A stretch of DNA of 64,000 bases, from the NCBI RefSeq assembly GCF_032854445.1, contig NC_088300.1, positions 18,705,608 to 18,769,607 of the forward strand, given 5' to 3'. This DNA comes from Liolophura sinensis. Taxonomy: Eukaryota > Mollusca > Polyplacophora > Chitonida > Chitonidae. Each line of letters opens with the position of its first letter. Position 1 is the stretch's first letter. A program made the translations under genes and the position numbers. Shown one piece after another: positions 32,134-43,929 of this stretch. The notes under the pieces are model-generated. The model was not told where the DNA came from. It was given only the letters and a program-made list of their open reading frames with translations, and did no database searches.

Positions 32134-35100
32134 ATGAATGATTCCAGCAAGGATCTGTTTGCAAACTCTCCTCTCCGTGGCGGTGGAGAACCAGAGCGAT
32201 CGTCTCTGAAGAGGAAACCGTCATCACTGGTGTCCCAGAACAGAAACGGTTCTGGGGACTTCCTGGACATGAGCATTGAGGACAGTGGAAGGGTTAAGAA
32301 ACTTAAACTTGATCATGCAAATCCTTACTCTAGTTGCTGTCTCTCTAATTCTGACATAAATGGAGGCATATGCAGTGGTAGCGACCTGACTAATGATAGA
32401 CTTCATACTACAGATGAAGAGTCCACATTGAGTTATGATTGTGATAAGACAGACCTTGAAAATGAAAAAAATGAGTCAAAGGATAGTTTTTCTTTTAATC
32501 AATACACATCCACTCTGAAGCCAATGGATTTGGAAAACAAAGATGTTGAAGATGATGATGTAACTACCAGTGGTGAAGCTGTAGGCAGATTATCTCCCAC
32601 ACTAAGGCAGAGCTTGGACTTGTATGAGCTGAATGGCCAAAATGACTCGGATAAAAGAGAGGAGGGAACAGAAGAGCTATCTCCCACTTTGGAGACCTCG
32701 TTTGATTTCATTGAGAGTCCAGACAGCCCAGATTGGCTGCAGGATGGATATTACGAGAGAAAAATACACGAGCATGCTAGTCAAAGAGAGGCTCTGGATT
32801 CATCGGGGGCAGAAGTAAGTGTGTTTGATAAAACTGTACCGTACGATGCTGACAGCCTGACTCAGTATGATAAAGATCAGGTGACCGTTAATGCCAGACA
32901 GCACTGCGAAAACAGTGATGAGAATGCCAATGTGTGTGAGAGAGAAAGAGAGGTTGTGCTAGCGGCTGATGGAGTGTCTCAGGATGATGTGACCCGCTGT
33001 AATGATAATGTAACTCATAATCATGCTGTGATGACTTGTAATCATGCTGATGTGGCGACTTGTAATCATGCTGCTGTGGCAAACGAAGGTAGCGGTGATC
33101 AATTAGCTGACCGTTCTGTAAATGTCATAAATCCCTGTGAGACTTCAGAAGGAACTGTTAGTAATGTGATCAAGACTACAGACTTAAACAATAAAGACAA
33201 TGTTGTTAGTATTACTGATGAGTCTGATGAACATCCTGTTAAAGATATTCCGGCGACTAGCCCCCATCCAATTCCATGTACTAGTCCCCATCAAATTCCG
33301 TCTACTAGTCCCCATCAAATTCCGGCGACTAGCCCCCATCAAATTCCGTCAACTAGTCCCCATCAAATTCCGTCTACTGGTCCCCACCAAATTCCGTCTA
33401 CTGGTCCCCATCAAATTCCGTCTACTGGTCCCCATCAAATTCCGTCTACTGGTCCCCACCAAATTCCGTCTACTGGTCCCCTTCACAACAGTACTGCTGC
33501 GATTGACCTTACTGACTCAACTCCTATAATGGCTGGAAAGGATTTACCCGGCAGCCCATCTTCTGACAGAATTATTGTCATCAGTGATGAGGGTACGCCA
33601 GAATCTGTTCTTAATAGTCCAGGGCACGGTAACATTGAAGCATCCAAGAAGCAGAGGGACATTGTTGCCCTATCATCTGTTAATGAAACTTCTGGTAGTT
33701 CTCGTCAACACAGCCGTGGTTTGACTGCAGATCGTGCACAGCCTGTGGTAGTGAGTTCTGGCAGCAGTCCACACGCTGGTAGTCCTGGTCACTCAACAGT
33801 TCCAGCCCTCATTCAGAAAGACTCAGTAGAGCAGGATGCTAACACAATAACCAACATCATTGGGGAGGTAGACATAGAAAAGGTGCTAAAACGACTCCGA
33901 CAGAAAAGAACTGACCCGCACCGTGTGGATGTGGTGCTGAACGAGGTGTTAGAGGGACAGATACAAAGTGCGATAAACAAGACGGAAGCAGCGGTGATCG
34001 AGCATGAACAGTGGGGTACAGGAGGGACAGATGACCCCCTCATGGACGATGTTCAGGAGGTGGTCAGACAGGTGCCAGAGGTGGACCCCAAACAGAGTGT
34101 TTTACCTTTTGTTAGAATCCACCAGCCATCCTGAAGACAGAGTGCAGACCGTTGTGGCACAGCTGAGGGGTCACCCCGCGGTCCTCAATACTGAAGATGT
34201 GATCCTGGTCACTGACCACCGTGCCCCTATGCCTCCACCTCTGAGGAGTTCCCTTTCAGACCCCACAGACCCCATTTTGGTTGGCGATAAGCTTTACTCA
34301 GACATGAGGACCATTGCAAAGATTTTCCCCAATAAGGACCGCAATGAGATCTACGCATATCTAGAGGCCCATCATGATCAGTCTAACAGAGTACAGCTTG
34401 TAATGGATGAGTTGCTGGCGATGGGGGTGGAGTCACAAACACCACCTTTCACTCAAGAGGTAGAGGTGACAGATGACCAATCAATGATGGATAGTGCTAC
34501 CCCTGCTCAAACGCAATCCACCAATCCACAGTTGGATCTCGAGAGAGATGTGGATCACCTTTGTATGGTGTTCCCTGACTGTGACCCCAATTACATCTAC
34601 ACCAGGCTGGAGCAAACGCAAGACTTACCGGACAGGACACAAAGGCTGGCAGCGCAAATGTTTGAATTCAAAACCTACCCAAAAACTCAAGGATGTGCAG
34701 GAGAAAAATTCCAAGAAAGCTTTAAAGAGAAAAACTTATCAATATGACATTAAACATGACAGAGTTTCTGACGATGTTTCCAGACCCAGTGGATGTGTTC
34801 CTTGATGAAGACAAAGCTGTCAGTGAAAATTATAAAAAACACGCAGTAACAGAGCTGGTTAACTGGTTTCCCGATGTTAACAGAACCATTCATCAAGAAT
34901 CTGGAGAAAAGAAAAAACCATTTCACTCCTGCTTTGAGAGAACTTGAAAAAGAAGCTGCCAAGTACACAAGTAAGACTGTATCTATTTGTATGTCTCACA
35001 AATCAGTAAACATTTTTTCAGTTATTAGAATCTAAAGTAGTGCGTAATATACGTGCAAATTCTATAATTTGTAAATTACATCAACATCTTGTATGAATTG

Positions 35101-38100
35101 GACGACTAGGACGACTATTGCCTCGTTTATGAAAAATTAGAAAGATAATTTGTTTCTATACAGATCGACGTAAGATTCCAGAAAGTCCCTTAAACAACCT
35201 CGTCTGATTGAAAGAGACTTCCCAGAGCAGCCTGATGAGTTCTTCTTCAAGGAACTTCTTTTCTCCAGACATGAGGAGGGGATCAAAGGTAACCATGGGC
35301 AATCTCATTTGTCAATATGAATATATAATAGCAGTGAGATCTACTGATTTGGTTGAGGTAAATAATGAGTTTCGTAAAAATGTTATCTGAGGTAAATTGA
35401 TCGTCTAATGTTCAAGCTGTGTAACTTTGTGGTTACAGACACAAATTAGCTAGTTTTATCAGTATCAATCAAATGTAAATGAATGAAGGGAAAAGAGTAA
35501 TTGCCATAATATAATACAAAAACAAAAACACTTGACTATTGAGGAATGTGTTGTTCGTTGCTTGTTTGTTGTTGGCTGTTGGCTGCTGTACTATGCCTGT
35601 CGGTTGTTGAATGTTACCTGTTGGCTGTTGACCAATATGTCGCCGGTTGAATGTTATCTGTTGGCTACTGAATGTACCTGTAGGCTGCTGAACGTTACCT
35701 GTTGGCTGTTAACCGATATCTGTCCGCTGTTGAATGTACCTGTCAGCTGCCTGACCAACATCTGTCAGCTGTTAAATGTTATCTGTCGGCTAACTGAATG
35801 TTACCTTTGTGCAGCTGAATGTTATCTGTTGGCTGCTGTATGATTCCTGTCAGTTGTTGAACGTTACCTGATGGCTGCTGAACGTTACCCCGTTGGCTGC
35901 CAAACGTTACCTGTCAGCTGATGAACCTTATCTGTCAGCTGCTGACCGGTATCTGTCAGCTGTTGAATGTTATCTGTCGGGAGCTGAATGTTACCTGTAG
36001 GCCTGCTGAATGTTATCTGTTGGCTGTTGACCGATATCTGTCCACTGCTGACCGATACCTCTCAGCAGGTTACTGAATGTTACCTGTAGGATGCTGAATG
36101 TTATCTGTTGGCTGCTGAATGTTACCTGCTTGCTTCTGAGGGTTAACTGTAGTATGTGCTATGTTTCTGGACATGTTGATGGGGCTTTGCCTGGTTTCCT
36201 TTATGCATAACCCAACCATCATCTTTTGAGCAAAAAAGTCTCAAGCTTCATTGACAACAGTAATCAAATTTATAAATATATAAATAAATAAGCCTTAGGT
36301 GTTTGTGAAGTTTAAAGATTATTATGCTGAAATTTCACGATTTAAAAAAAAAATGTTCTGGTGGTAGACCTGTGAAGCGTTGAACACCTGGTCGTGTTTT
36401 TGTCCACAGCCCATATTGATGAGCGGCGTCGTCTGAGGGCGCTCGGTTGGAGGAGGCCAAGAGAGATGGAAGTCTGATGGAATGTGGCTGCTGTTTTGAT
36501 GACGAGTGTATATTTGAGGACATGGCCGCGTGCACAGATGGACACCTTTTCTGTAAGGAGTGCATCAGGAAGGTCATCTGAAGTCCGGATAGGAGAAAAC
36601 AAGTTTGACTTCCCCTGTCTGATGGACTCCTGTGACCACAAATTTCCTGTTCATAACGTTACAGTCTGTTCTACCTCACAATGTGTTTTCTAACGTGCTC
36701 AGGAAAATGCAGGAAGAGGAGATACGACAGGCGGACATACCCGATCTAGTTAGTTGTCCGTTCTGTAGCTTTGCCACAATCATGCAGACCCAAATGACAA
36801 AGTCTTCAAGTGTCTAAACCCGGAGTGTTTGAAAGAGTCCTGCAGGTATGTGAGAAACTGCAAACTGACTCATTTGAAACAATTTGAATTGGGAAGGCTA
36901 TTTCAGAAATTGCAGACGGTTGAAATACTGGCTTGATGCCACTAACTGGCCCTCGACCATTGAGGCTGTGTGCTTGAATCTAGTCCAGGTGTGTTTGGTT
37001 GCTGCCTTAAAGTTGGAAAAAACATTTACCCTTTCTCCTGAAAGACAAAAAAAGACCATATTTGCAAATAAGATTTCTGGCTCTTTCATCTGATGTTGGC
37101 AACATTTTTATGTTTTGTCTCCTCTTAAAAGCACTGATAGGGATGGAGATAGTCTGAAGTACTTGCCTAAATGGGTAAAAAAAAAATTGCATGGTATTTA
37201 AACCGCTGTTTATAGTTTTGAGAGATAATACAGAAACAAGAGTGTTGTGTTGTTTAAAAAATTTGCCTGGTGTGACGACATGTAAGAACACTTGGCATCA
37301 CTCATCACTGACTGATGTATAGCCACAAATGACGCTGTACTTTCAAACCTGCATGACTTCAGTCCCAGCATAACTACCTTACTCCGCATCAGGTCTGCTG
37401 ATTTATCAAAACAGAAGGAATATCATCACATCACATCAAGAACATTCAGAGACCGCCCATTATTTGTTCTTGAGCCCTCTTCAGTGAGTTATAGGGGTAA
37501 AATAATGTTAATCATCACAAATCTATTTGAACTTTCATGTGAACTCCGTAGCATAGTCTTTCATATGATTTTAGTATTTCTACACGGTTTCTCTTGGGAT
37601 TGATGTAGCACTTTAAGTCAGCAGGTCTCTTAGGCGCATGAAAAGAGCGTTGGTTTACCCATAATTCTGACAACTTTCATCAGTGAAAAATTCTTGAGTA
37701 GCCTATGATGTTAAACACCAGTCAAATAAGTAAATAAATGTATCTCGCTAAAAAATCATTTCTTATTGTTTGCAGACATTTTAGAAAGTTAGTATATCGA
37801 GTGTACCTAGTATATCTAAGAAATGTGCAAAATTGTGCAGTGTTCATTTTTTTTTATTTTAGACTCTGCAAGGAACCAAACCATATCCCTCTTCGGTGTG
37901 AGGAGGTAGAAAAGGGTAAGGAGACGTCTATGCGTACATTTATTGAGAATCGTATCACTGAGGGCAATGCTGAGGACATGCGGGAAATGCAAGAAGAAGT
38001 TTTTCAAACTGACGGCTGTAACAAAATGACCTGCACTTGTGGAGCCACCATGTGTTACGTCTGCCGAGCTCCCGACATTGACTATAGCCACTTCAATGGG

Positions 38101-41100
38101 CAGAACGGGTCAGTAGCCATAGCTGTTAGGTTTTTATGCTCTATATGCATCTGTCTGTGTGTGTGTGTGTGTCTGGGTACATGTGTTTGTTATTTCCTTA
38201 AAAAACTTTTACAAACCACACAGCACAGACTTTTTTGGTTTTTAGCCACTGGGGTAAGCAAGCTAGAGCGGTAGTGACCCAGGAGCCTCCAATCAATCTA
38301 TTTACTGTGGAGTTCAAGTCCAGCTCATGCTGGCTTCCTCTCATAGGTGGGAAGGCCCACCAGCAACCTGTGGACGGTTGTGGGTTTCCCTGAGCTTAAC
38401 TCGGTTTTCTTCCACCATAATGCCATGTGCTGTTGCATAAGTGAAATATTGTTGAGTATGGCATAAAACACCAATCAAATAAATAAATAAAACTTTTAGT
38501 ACAGACCAAACTTAATACTTAACTGCTAATACAGTTTTGAACAACCAGGCCCTGGTGTTTGTGTGGATGATTTTCTGGCTGTACATCTGTCAGCAGGTGT
38601 GCTGTCAGTCTGGTGTTTGTGTGGATGATTCAGGCTGCACATCTGTCAGCAGGTGTGCTGTCAGCCTAGTGTTTGTGTGGATGATTCCTGCATGTACATC
38701 TTTCAGCAAGTGTGCTGTCAGACTAGTGTTCGTGTGGATGATTGCTGGCTGTACATCTGTTAAGAGGTGAGCAGTCAGCCTAGTGTTTGTGTTGATGATT
38801 TCTGGCTGTACATCTGTCAGTAGGTGTGCTGTCAGCCTGGTGTTGGTGGTGATTTCTGGCTGTACATCTATCAGCAGGTGTGCTGTCAGCCTAGTGTTTG
38901 TGTGGATGATTTCCGACTGTACATCTGTTAAGAGGTGAGCTGTCAGCCTAGTGTTTGCGTGGATGATTTCTGGCTGTACATCTATCAGCAGGTGTGCTGT
39001 CAGCCTGGTGTTTGTGTGGATGATTTCTGGCTGTACATCTATCAGCAAGTGAGCTGTCAGCCTAGTGTTTGTGTTGATGATTCCTGCATGTACATCTTTC
39101 AGCAGGTGTGCTGTCAGCCTAGTGTTTGTGTGGATGATTTCTGCTGTACATCTATCAGCAAGTGAGCTGTACATCTTTCAGCAGGTGTGCTGTCAGCCTA
39201 GTGTTTGTGTGGATGATTTCTGGCTGTACATCTATCAGCAAGTGAGCTGTCAGCCTGGTGTTTGTGTGGATGATTTCTGGCTGTACATCTATCAGCAGGT
39301 GTGCTGTCAGCCTGGTGTTTGTGTTGATGATTCCTGCATGTACATCTTTCAGCAAGTGTGCTGTCAAACTAGTGTTCGTGTGGATGATTGCTGGCTGTAC
39401 ATCTGTTAAGAGGGTGAGCAGTCAGCCTAGTGTTTGTGTGGATGATTTCAGGCTGTACATCTATCAGCAAGTGTGCTGTCAGCCTGGTGTTTGTGTTGAT
39501 GATTCCTGCGTGTACATCTTTCAGCAAGTGTGCTGTCAGCCTAGTGTTTGTGTGGATGATTCCTGCGTGTACATCTTTCAGCAGGTGTGCTGTCAGCCTA
39601 GTGTTTGTGTGGATGATTTCTGGCTGTACATATATCAGCAGGTGTGCTGTCAGCCTGGTGTTTGTGTTGATGATTCCTGCGTGTACATCTTTCAGCAGGT
39701 GTGCTGTCAGCCTAGTGTTTGTGTGGATGATTTCTGGCTGAACATCTATCAGCAAGTGTGCTGTCAGCCTAGTGTTTGTGTTGATGATTTCTGGCTGTAC
39801 ATCTATCAGCAAGTGTGCTGTCAGGCTAGTGTTTGTGTGGATGATTTCTGGCTGTACATCTATCAGCAAGTGAGCTGTCAGCCTAGTGTTTGTGTGGATG
39901 ATTTCTGGCTGTACATCTGTCAGCAGGTGTGCTGCCCACACAGACATGAATGAGCTGCACAGACAGGAGATGGAGAAAGCAGCCATGGAGGCCAAGACTA
40001 AATACCAGCAGGAGAATCCAGAGGCATCAGGTTTTCACCTGAAAAATGACCCAATGAAACTTATCGAGGAAAGTAAGTAATCACATGTAGTATGCTTCTG
40101 CAATTTCTTGGTTCGATTTCTTCCTCTTTTTAGTAATCGTCTTATAAAATCTGGCATCTTATGTTGGTACATAGTGTCTGATCATACATTTGTCTAGGGT
40201 CTGCTGTGAACACTTACATCCAATTTTCTCAGTCTGTTTGTACCAGATCTGTTTCGTCAGTTTGTACCTGGCTTGCTCTGACATGTTTGTTTGTACTCAG
40301 TTTTCTTTGACCATTTGTCTGTGGTCCGCTATGTCCATTTGTACCCCGATATCCCTGTCCATTTCTCTATTCTGTTGATTTGTACATTATCTACTCTGTT
40401 GTGTGGGATCCATTTCTGTCAAGTTTATGTACTTACTTGCCTTCAGTAAGGTGTCTCAGTGAAGCAGCGCTAGATAAAAGAGCGGTGGAAATCCGTCCTG
40501 CCACAAGGAGGCACATTACATGCACTCGAAGGATTCCTTCATCGTCATATAACTGAAAAATTGTTAATTACGACGTTAAACCCCAAGCACTCACTCACTC
40601 ACTCACTCTAAGGGATTGTTACATAAAATGTGTTGCTAGTAAAGCCTTTGGGGCTGTTGGTCACTGGCTCATTTGTCTAAAGTGTTTTCAGTAAAGCACA
40701 TCAGCCACTGACCATTGAGGTCTCAAGCTCAGTCAGGTCTAGACGATTTGTCCGTAGCTGTCATTCAGGAGGTTTGTCAGGTACCTGATCAAGAATAATG
40801 GTTTACTTCTTACTTAACTTACTGCAAACCTGATCTCCCTTATACAGAATATTCTTAAATATGGCATTTAACAAAAAATATCTTAAGTACAAAAGTAATC
40901 ATATAAATAAATAAATAATAATGCCATTTACTTTGTTGACTTTCATTTCAGTGCGTCAAGAAAGAGAGAGAGAGCAGGCACAGCGAGTATGGAATCCATT
41001 TGGGATTGGATTTAACCCACCTGGCATACCAGGTGTAATGTTTCCACCTAACTGGTTAGCTGATGCTGATGACAATGGTGAGGACTACAGGTAAATTTCA

Positions 41101-41928
41101 GTCAGGTGTAATCTCTTCTTTCATAACTCACCCATACCTCTTTGAAGGTATAAAGATTAATTGCATGAACAATAGCCCTTTTGACAAATTCACAGCACTG
41201 TATTTGACCCAAACTTCTAAACATGACTAAATTATTAAATTTTCCCAATTCTGAGAGTTTCATTCATGTTTGAAGTTGCTTTAAGGTTTGTTTGGAATTA
41301 CAATGATACCCAGCTGGGAAAGTGTGAGTTTGAGTGTGAGTTTAGGTATCAAAAGTAATATCTTATGGTCTTTATTTGCCTCTGAAAATGCGTTCTGCCA
41401 TAAAAAATGTTAGAGCATGTAGATACAGAATGTAGCAGGGCATGCACCTGCTCTGACATTACTTTCGTTGTATGTACCAAGAAAATCTTAATTCATTTTC
41501 TTGATCATCGAAAGCTGTATGCTGATGAAATCTGAAAAGTAATGTGAACGTGGCATTTGGGATGAGGTCTTGTTAGGTGTCATAGATGTATGTTGTAGTA
41601 TACATGGCACGTTGTTGTTGTAAGTCATCAACAGTAACATTAATCGGGCAGTTTTATGATGTCAACTTAAGTACTTGTATTCTTATTTTGTTTTAGTGTT
41701 CTTGCTCAGTTGTTGAATTCTTGCTGGTTATTGTATAATGGCCACATTGTTGCCATTGTCACTGTACTCGTATTGTAAAGTGTGATCACCCAATGTTGTT
41801 ATTGTATTGCCATGTCTATTTCCAGTGATGACGAGGATTGGAGCGATGAGGAGAGAGGTGACCAGGGGCAGAGTAGCTGGGAGGAGGAGGTAACCGATGA
41901 GAGCCAGGACTATGTATATCTGTGGTGA
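32134..41928 (+). CDS. RNF216/TRIAD3-like RBR E3 ubiquitin ligase, seven coding exons, with frame breaks
   Basis: Exons: 32134-34970, 35164-35288, 36410-36845, 37863-38108, 39927-40072, 40952-41090, 41826-41928. RBR ligases take ubiquitin from an E2 onto a RING2 cysteine before passing it to substrate. The N-terminal 600 residues are acidic and disordered, with an octapeptide array and two SUMO-interaction-like motifs (AIDLTD; IIVISDEG). Four or five CUE/UBA-like helical repeats follow (FPNKDRNEIYAYLE, FPDCDPNYIYTRLE). The RBR part shows ECGCCFDDECIF, GHLFCKECIRK, LVSCPFCSFATIM, LCKEPNHIPLRCEEVEK, DGCNKMTCTCGATMCYVCR and DYSHFNGQ, the RNF216-type sequence. The tail is WNPFGIGFNPPG, then acidic. 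The ATG at 32134 is the first after an in-frame stop. About eleven single-base frame breaks fall between 34083 and 38015; the first 1.95 kb and last three exons are intact. Gene symbol left open because orthology to RNF216 itself was not tested. Confidence 0.82.
33245..33487 (+). repeat. 24-bp coding repeat (octapeptide array) x about 10
   Basis: In-frame copies of an octapeptide close to STSPHQIP lie inside the disordered N region of the RNF216-like protein. The first five carry T-S-P and the last five T-G-P, from one A-to-G change spread by homogenisation. Period 24 keeps frame. Confidence 0.93.
35565..36150. repeat. Degenerate minisatellite, about 24-bp, in RNF216-like intron 2
   Basis: 'tgttggctgctgaatgttac', 'ctgtcagctgttgaatgtta' and 'gaccgatatctgtc' variants repeat for about 580 bases with irregular spacing. 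They fill about half the intron. Confidence 0.85.
37600..37742 (+). repeat. SINE 3' end fragment, forward
   Basis: 'gaaaaattcttgagtagcct', 'atgttaaacaccagtcaaat' and 'aagtaaataaatg' match the forward 3' end of the common SINE, about 120 bases before the RBR exon. Confidence 0.55.
38235..38495 (+). mobile_element. SINE copy, forward orientation
   Basis: 'caagtccagctcatgctggc', 'ttcctctcataggtgggaag', 'cagcaacctgtgga', 'cttccaccataatgcc' and 'tgagtatggcataaaacacc' end in 'caaataaataaataaaac'. It stands between the RBR exon and the 57-bp array in the same intron and gives the forward 3' end of the family. Confidence 0.75.
38545..39926 (+). repeat. 57-bp minisatellite x about 24 ending at a 3' splice site
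   Basis: The unit runs 'gtgtttgtgtggatgatttc', 'tggctgtacatctatcagca', 'ggtgtgctgtcagccta'. Because 57 is 19 codons, open frames of 70-230 residues appear on both strands. They have no relation to known proteins and are treated as shadows. The last unit continues past the acceptor (cagcag/GTGTGCTG) of RNF216-like exon 5, so intron end and exon start match the repeat unit. Confidence 0.93.
40430..40615 (+). repeat. SINE body fragment with (ctca)n tail
   Basis: 'gtgtctcagtgaagcagcgc', 'tagataaaagagcggtggaa' and 'ttacgacgttaaaccccaag' followed by a 'cactcactcactcactc' run. The first part matches the body of the tRNA-headed SINE at 8140-8190. It lies in RNF216-like intron 5. Confidence 0.55.
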
Positions 41929-43467
41929 CTGATTTTGAGACGATCAGTTGATGTCAGTGTAATGGAAAGATGGGAGTGATGAGACGCAGCTGAGCATCCG
42001 GGAAGAAGGGGAGGTAACTGATGGTGATCAGGACTACACATCTCTGTGGTGACTCTTATATCAGGGCTGTCAGTGTGTGAGTTATAGTGGATCTTCATGG
42101 AGCTTGTACAGCTGTGTTACCAAGTCTGTGTAAATGGCTTGTTAGACAATCATGGCACACTACTGCAGTGGTAATGATGAACAAATATGTGTTTGCAACA
42201 AACTCGATATGTGTTAGTAGCAGGCTAGATTTGTGGTAGTTTTACATATTAATGTATGGCATCAAGGATCATTGTATTGTATCACAACTGAATAAGGCTT
42301 CTATGATTTTGCCACATTGAATCCAAGTATCTGCCACACTGGATATGCCTTTGTGCCACACCAGAATAAGATTTGTGCCACCCCTGGTCCAAGATTTTTT
42401 AGAGCGCAGTGAACATTCAAAAAACCATCACATCTATGTTTAGTCACTTTATAATGAGATATATGTTGCTATGGGTTATTTGGTAACTACACTGTATGTA
42501 CATGTGTGTGGGGTTATATTATGTGTAGGAATTCCATTCTGCAAAATCCATTAGTTTTCAGTTGTGAGATGCATCTTTTGGGTTAGTCTGAGAGTACTAC
42601 CATGGGCAGTATGAAGTAAAAATGACTGGCATTTCATATTAAAAAGTATGAAATAATAAAAAGTAAACTTGTAGAGGGAAGTGAAAGTATGGCCATTGAG
42701 ACATTAATGTACAAACAGAGCGAGTGCAAGGCTGCATGCTACAGTGTCCGTACGTGTAGGTATGTAAGACTATTAGATGCAGCAGTCTATTTCATACTAT
42801 GAGAATTATTTCAGTCATTTTTTTTGGCAGAAAAAAAGTCACTAAGAATGTATTTTTGTGAATTAAGATTGTTTTATCTTAACAGTGAATTAAATTGGAG
42901 GATTAATGAGAAACATGTCCACCAACTGATTGAATGTGTTTCGAGACGAAACATTCCTTTTAATTAGTTAACCAAACTACACCCAATTGGCTTCACTCAC
43001 TCCTACCAAAGCTCATCATTTCTAACTTTTAAATCTGTGTATATATAACATGAAGAAACATAGCCTTCCCATGTCACATGGAAACATATCATCTGATCTT
43101 TCGATAGCAACTTCATAATATATGGAAATTGATTACCACAGTTAATTACATTGCTTTATCAGTATTTGCAGCTGCATTGTGGCACTGCCAGCAAAGGATA
43201 ATGGTCTGTTACCTAACAGAAAAATTGTGATCTATTAGCTTTGTTAATAATGCAAATATCAAAGTAACTCACTCCAAATTTTTGGAATTTTTCCTTGACT
43301 TATTACTTTCCAGTTTTTAAGTTGGTTAAATATTCTTTAGCAGTTTTATGTGAATGAGAGTAAATCACATACAAGGGGATTTGTTACTCTACCACAGTTG
43401 TTGTTTATTGTTTAAGTTAAAGGATTATCTTTCATTATGTGCCTAAAAGGGCATTGAGATAAATAAA
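41929..43467 (+). other. Probable 3' UTR of RNF216-like gene
   Basis: About 1.5 kb of AT-rich sequence without recognised coding content follows the stop and ends in AATAAA at 43462-43467. A duplicate of the terminal exon lies at its start (separate entry). The next recognisable element is a SINE near 43566. Confidence 0.5.
41966..42053 (+). pseudogene. Duplicate of RNF216-like terminal exon within 3' UTR
   Basis: 'gatgggagtgatgaga', 'gaagaaggggaggtaactga' and 'tcaggacta...ctgtggtgact' repeat the last coding exon (gattggagcgatgaggag, gaggaggaggtaaccgatga, ccaggacta...ctgtggtgact), including its stop. In its own frame it stays open and ends DQDYTSLW, against SQDYVYLW in the genuine exon. An acceptor-like tcag precedes it at the corresponding place, but splicing in from exon 6 would give an early stop. 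Confidence 0.7.
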
Positions 43468-43565
43468 TGTAACAATGCTTGAAAAAAAAGTGTTTTGTCA
43501 AGTTTTCTTTGCACTTACAGACAGCTTTTTAGCTCACAAAAGTCATAAATGTAATCCTGCTTAAC

Positions 43566-43715
43566 ATTTATTTATTTATTTATTTGATTGGTGTTTTATG
43601 TCATTCTCAAGAATATTTCACTTATACGACAGCGGTCAGAATTATGGTGGGAGGAAACACACGACCATCTGCAGGTTGCTAACACACCTTCCCACGTATC
43701 GCTGGAAAGGAAATC
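43566..43715 (-). mobile_element. SINE copy, reverse orientation
   Basis: 'tttatttatttatttgattg', 'tgtcattctcaagaatattt', 'cagcggtcagaattatggtg', 'aggaaacacacgaccatctg' and 'cttcccacgtatcgctggaa' follow the reference copy, truncated at the far end. Confidence 0.72.
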
Positions 43716-43929
43716 CTGCTTAACGAGAATTATTACAAAAGTTGAAAGTGTTGCTGCCCACCTGATTTATGCCATAAAGATTAAAGAATTGTATTTATAC
43801 ATAGACTTCTCCATCATCAGGGAGGCATTCACATCTCAGTATCTACTACAGTACTGATAAATATAGTCTAATACTTCAACCCTTTCAACCAACTCTGCAA
43901 CCAAAATTTAGAGTGAATGAATGCTTAGG

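Noticed and set aside
38605-39995. Long frames on both strands in the 57-bp array
   Set aside because: The unit is 19 codons long, so many frames stay open. Frames break where units change length, and the flanking gene's phase fits splicing past the array.
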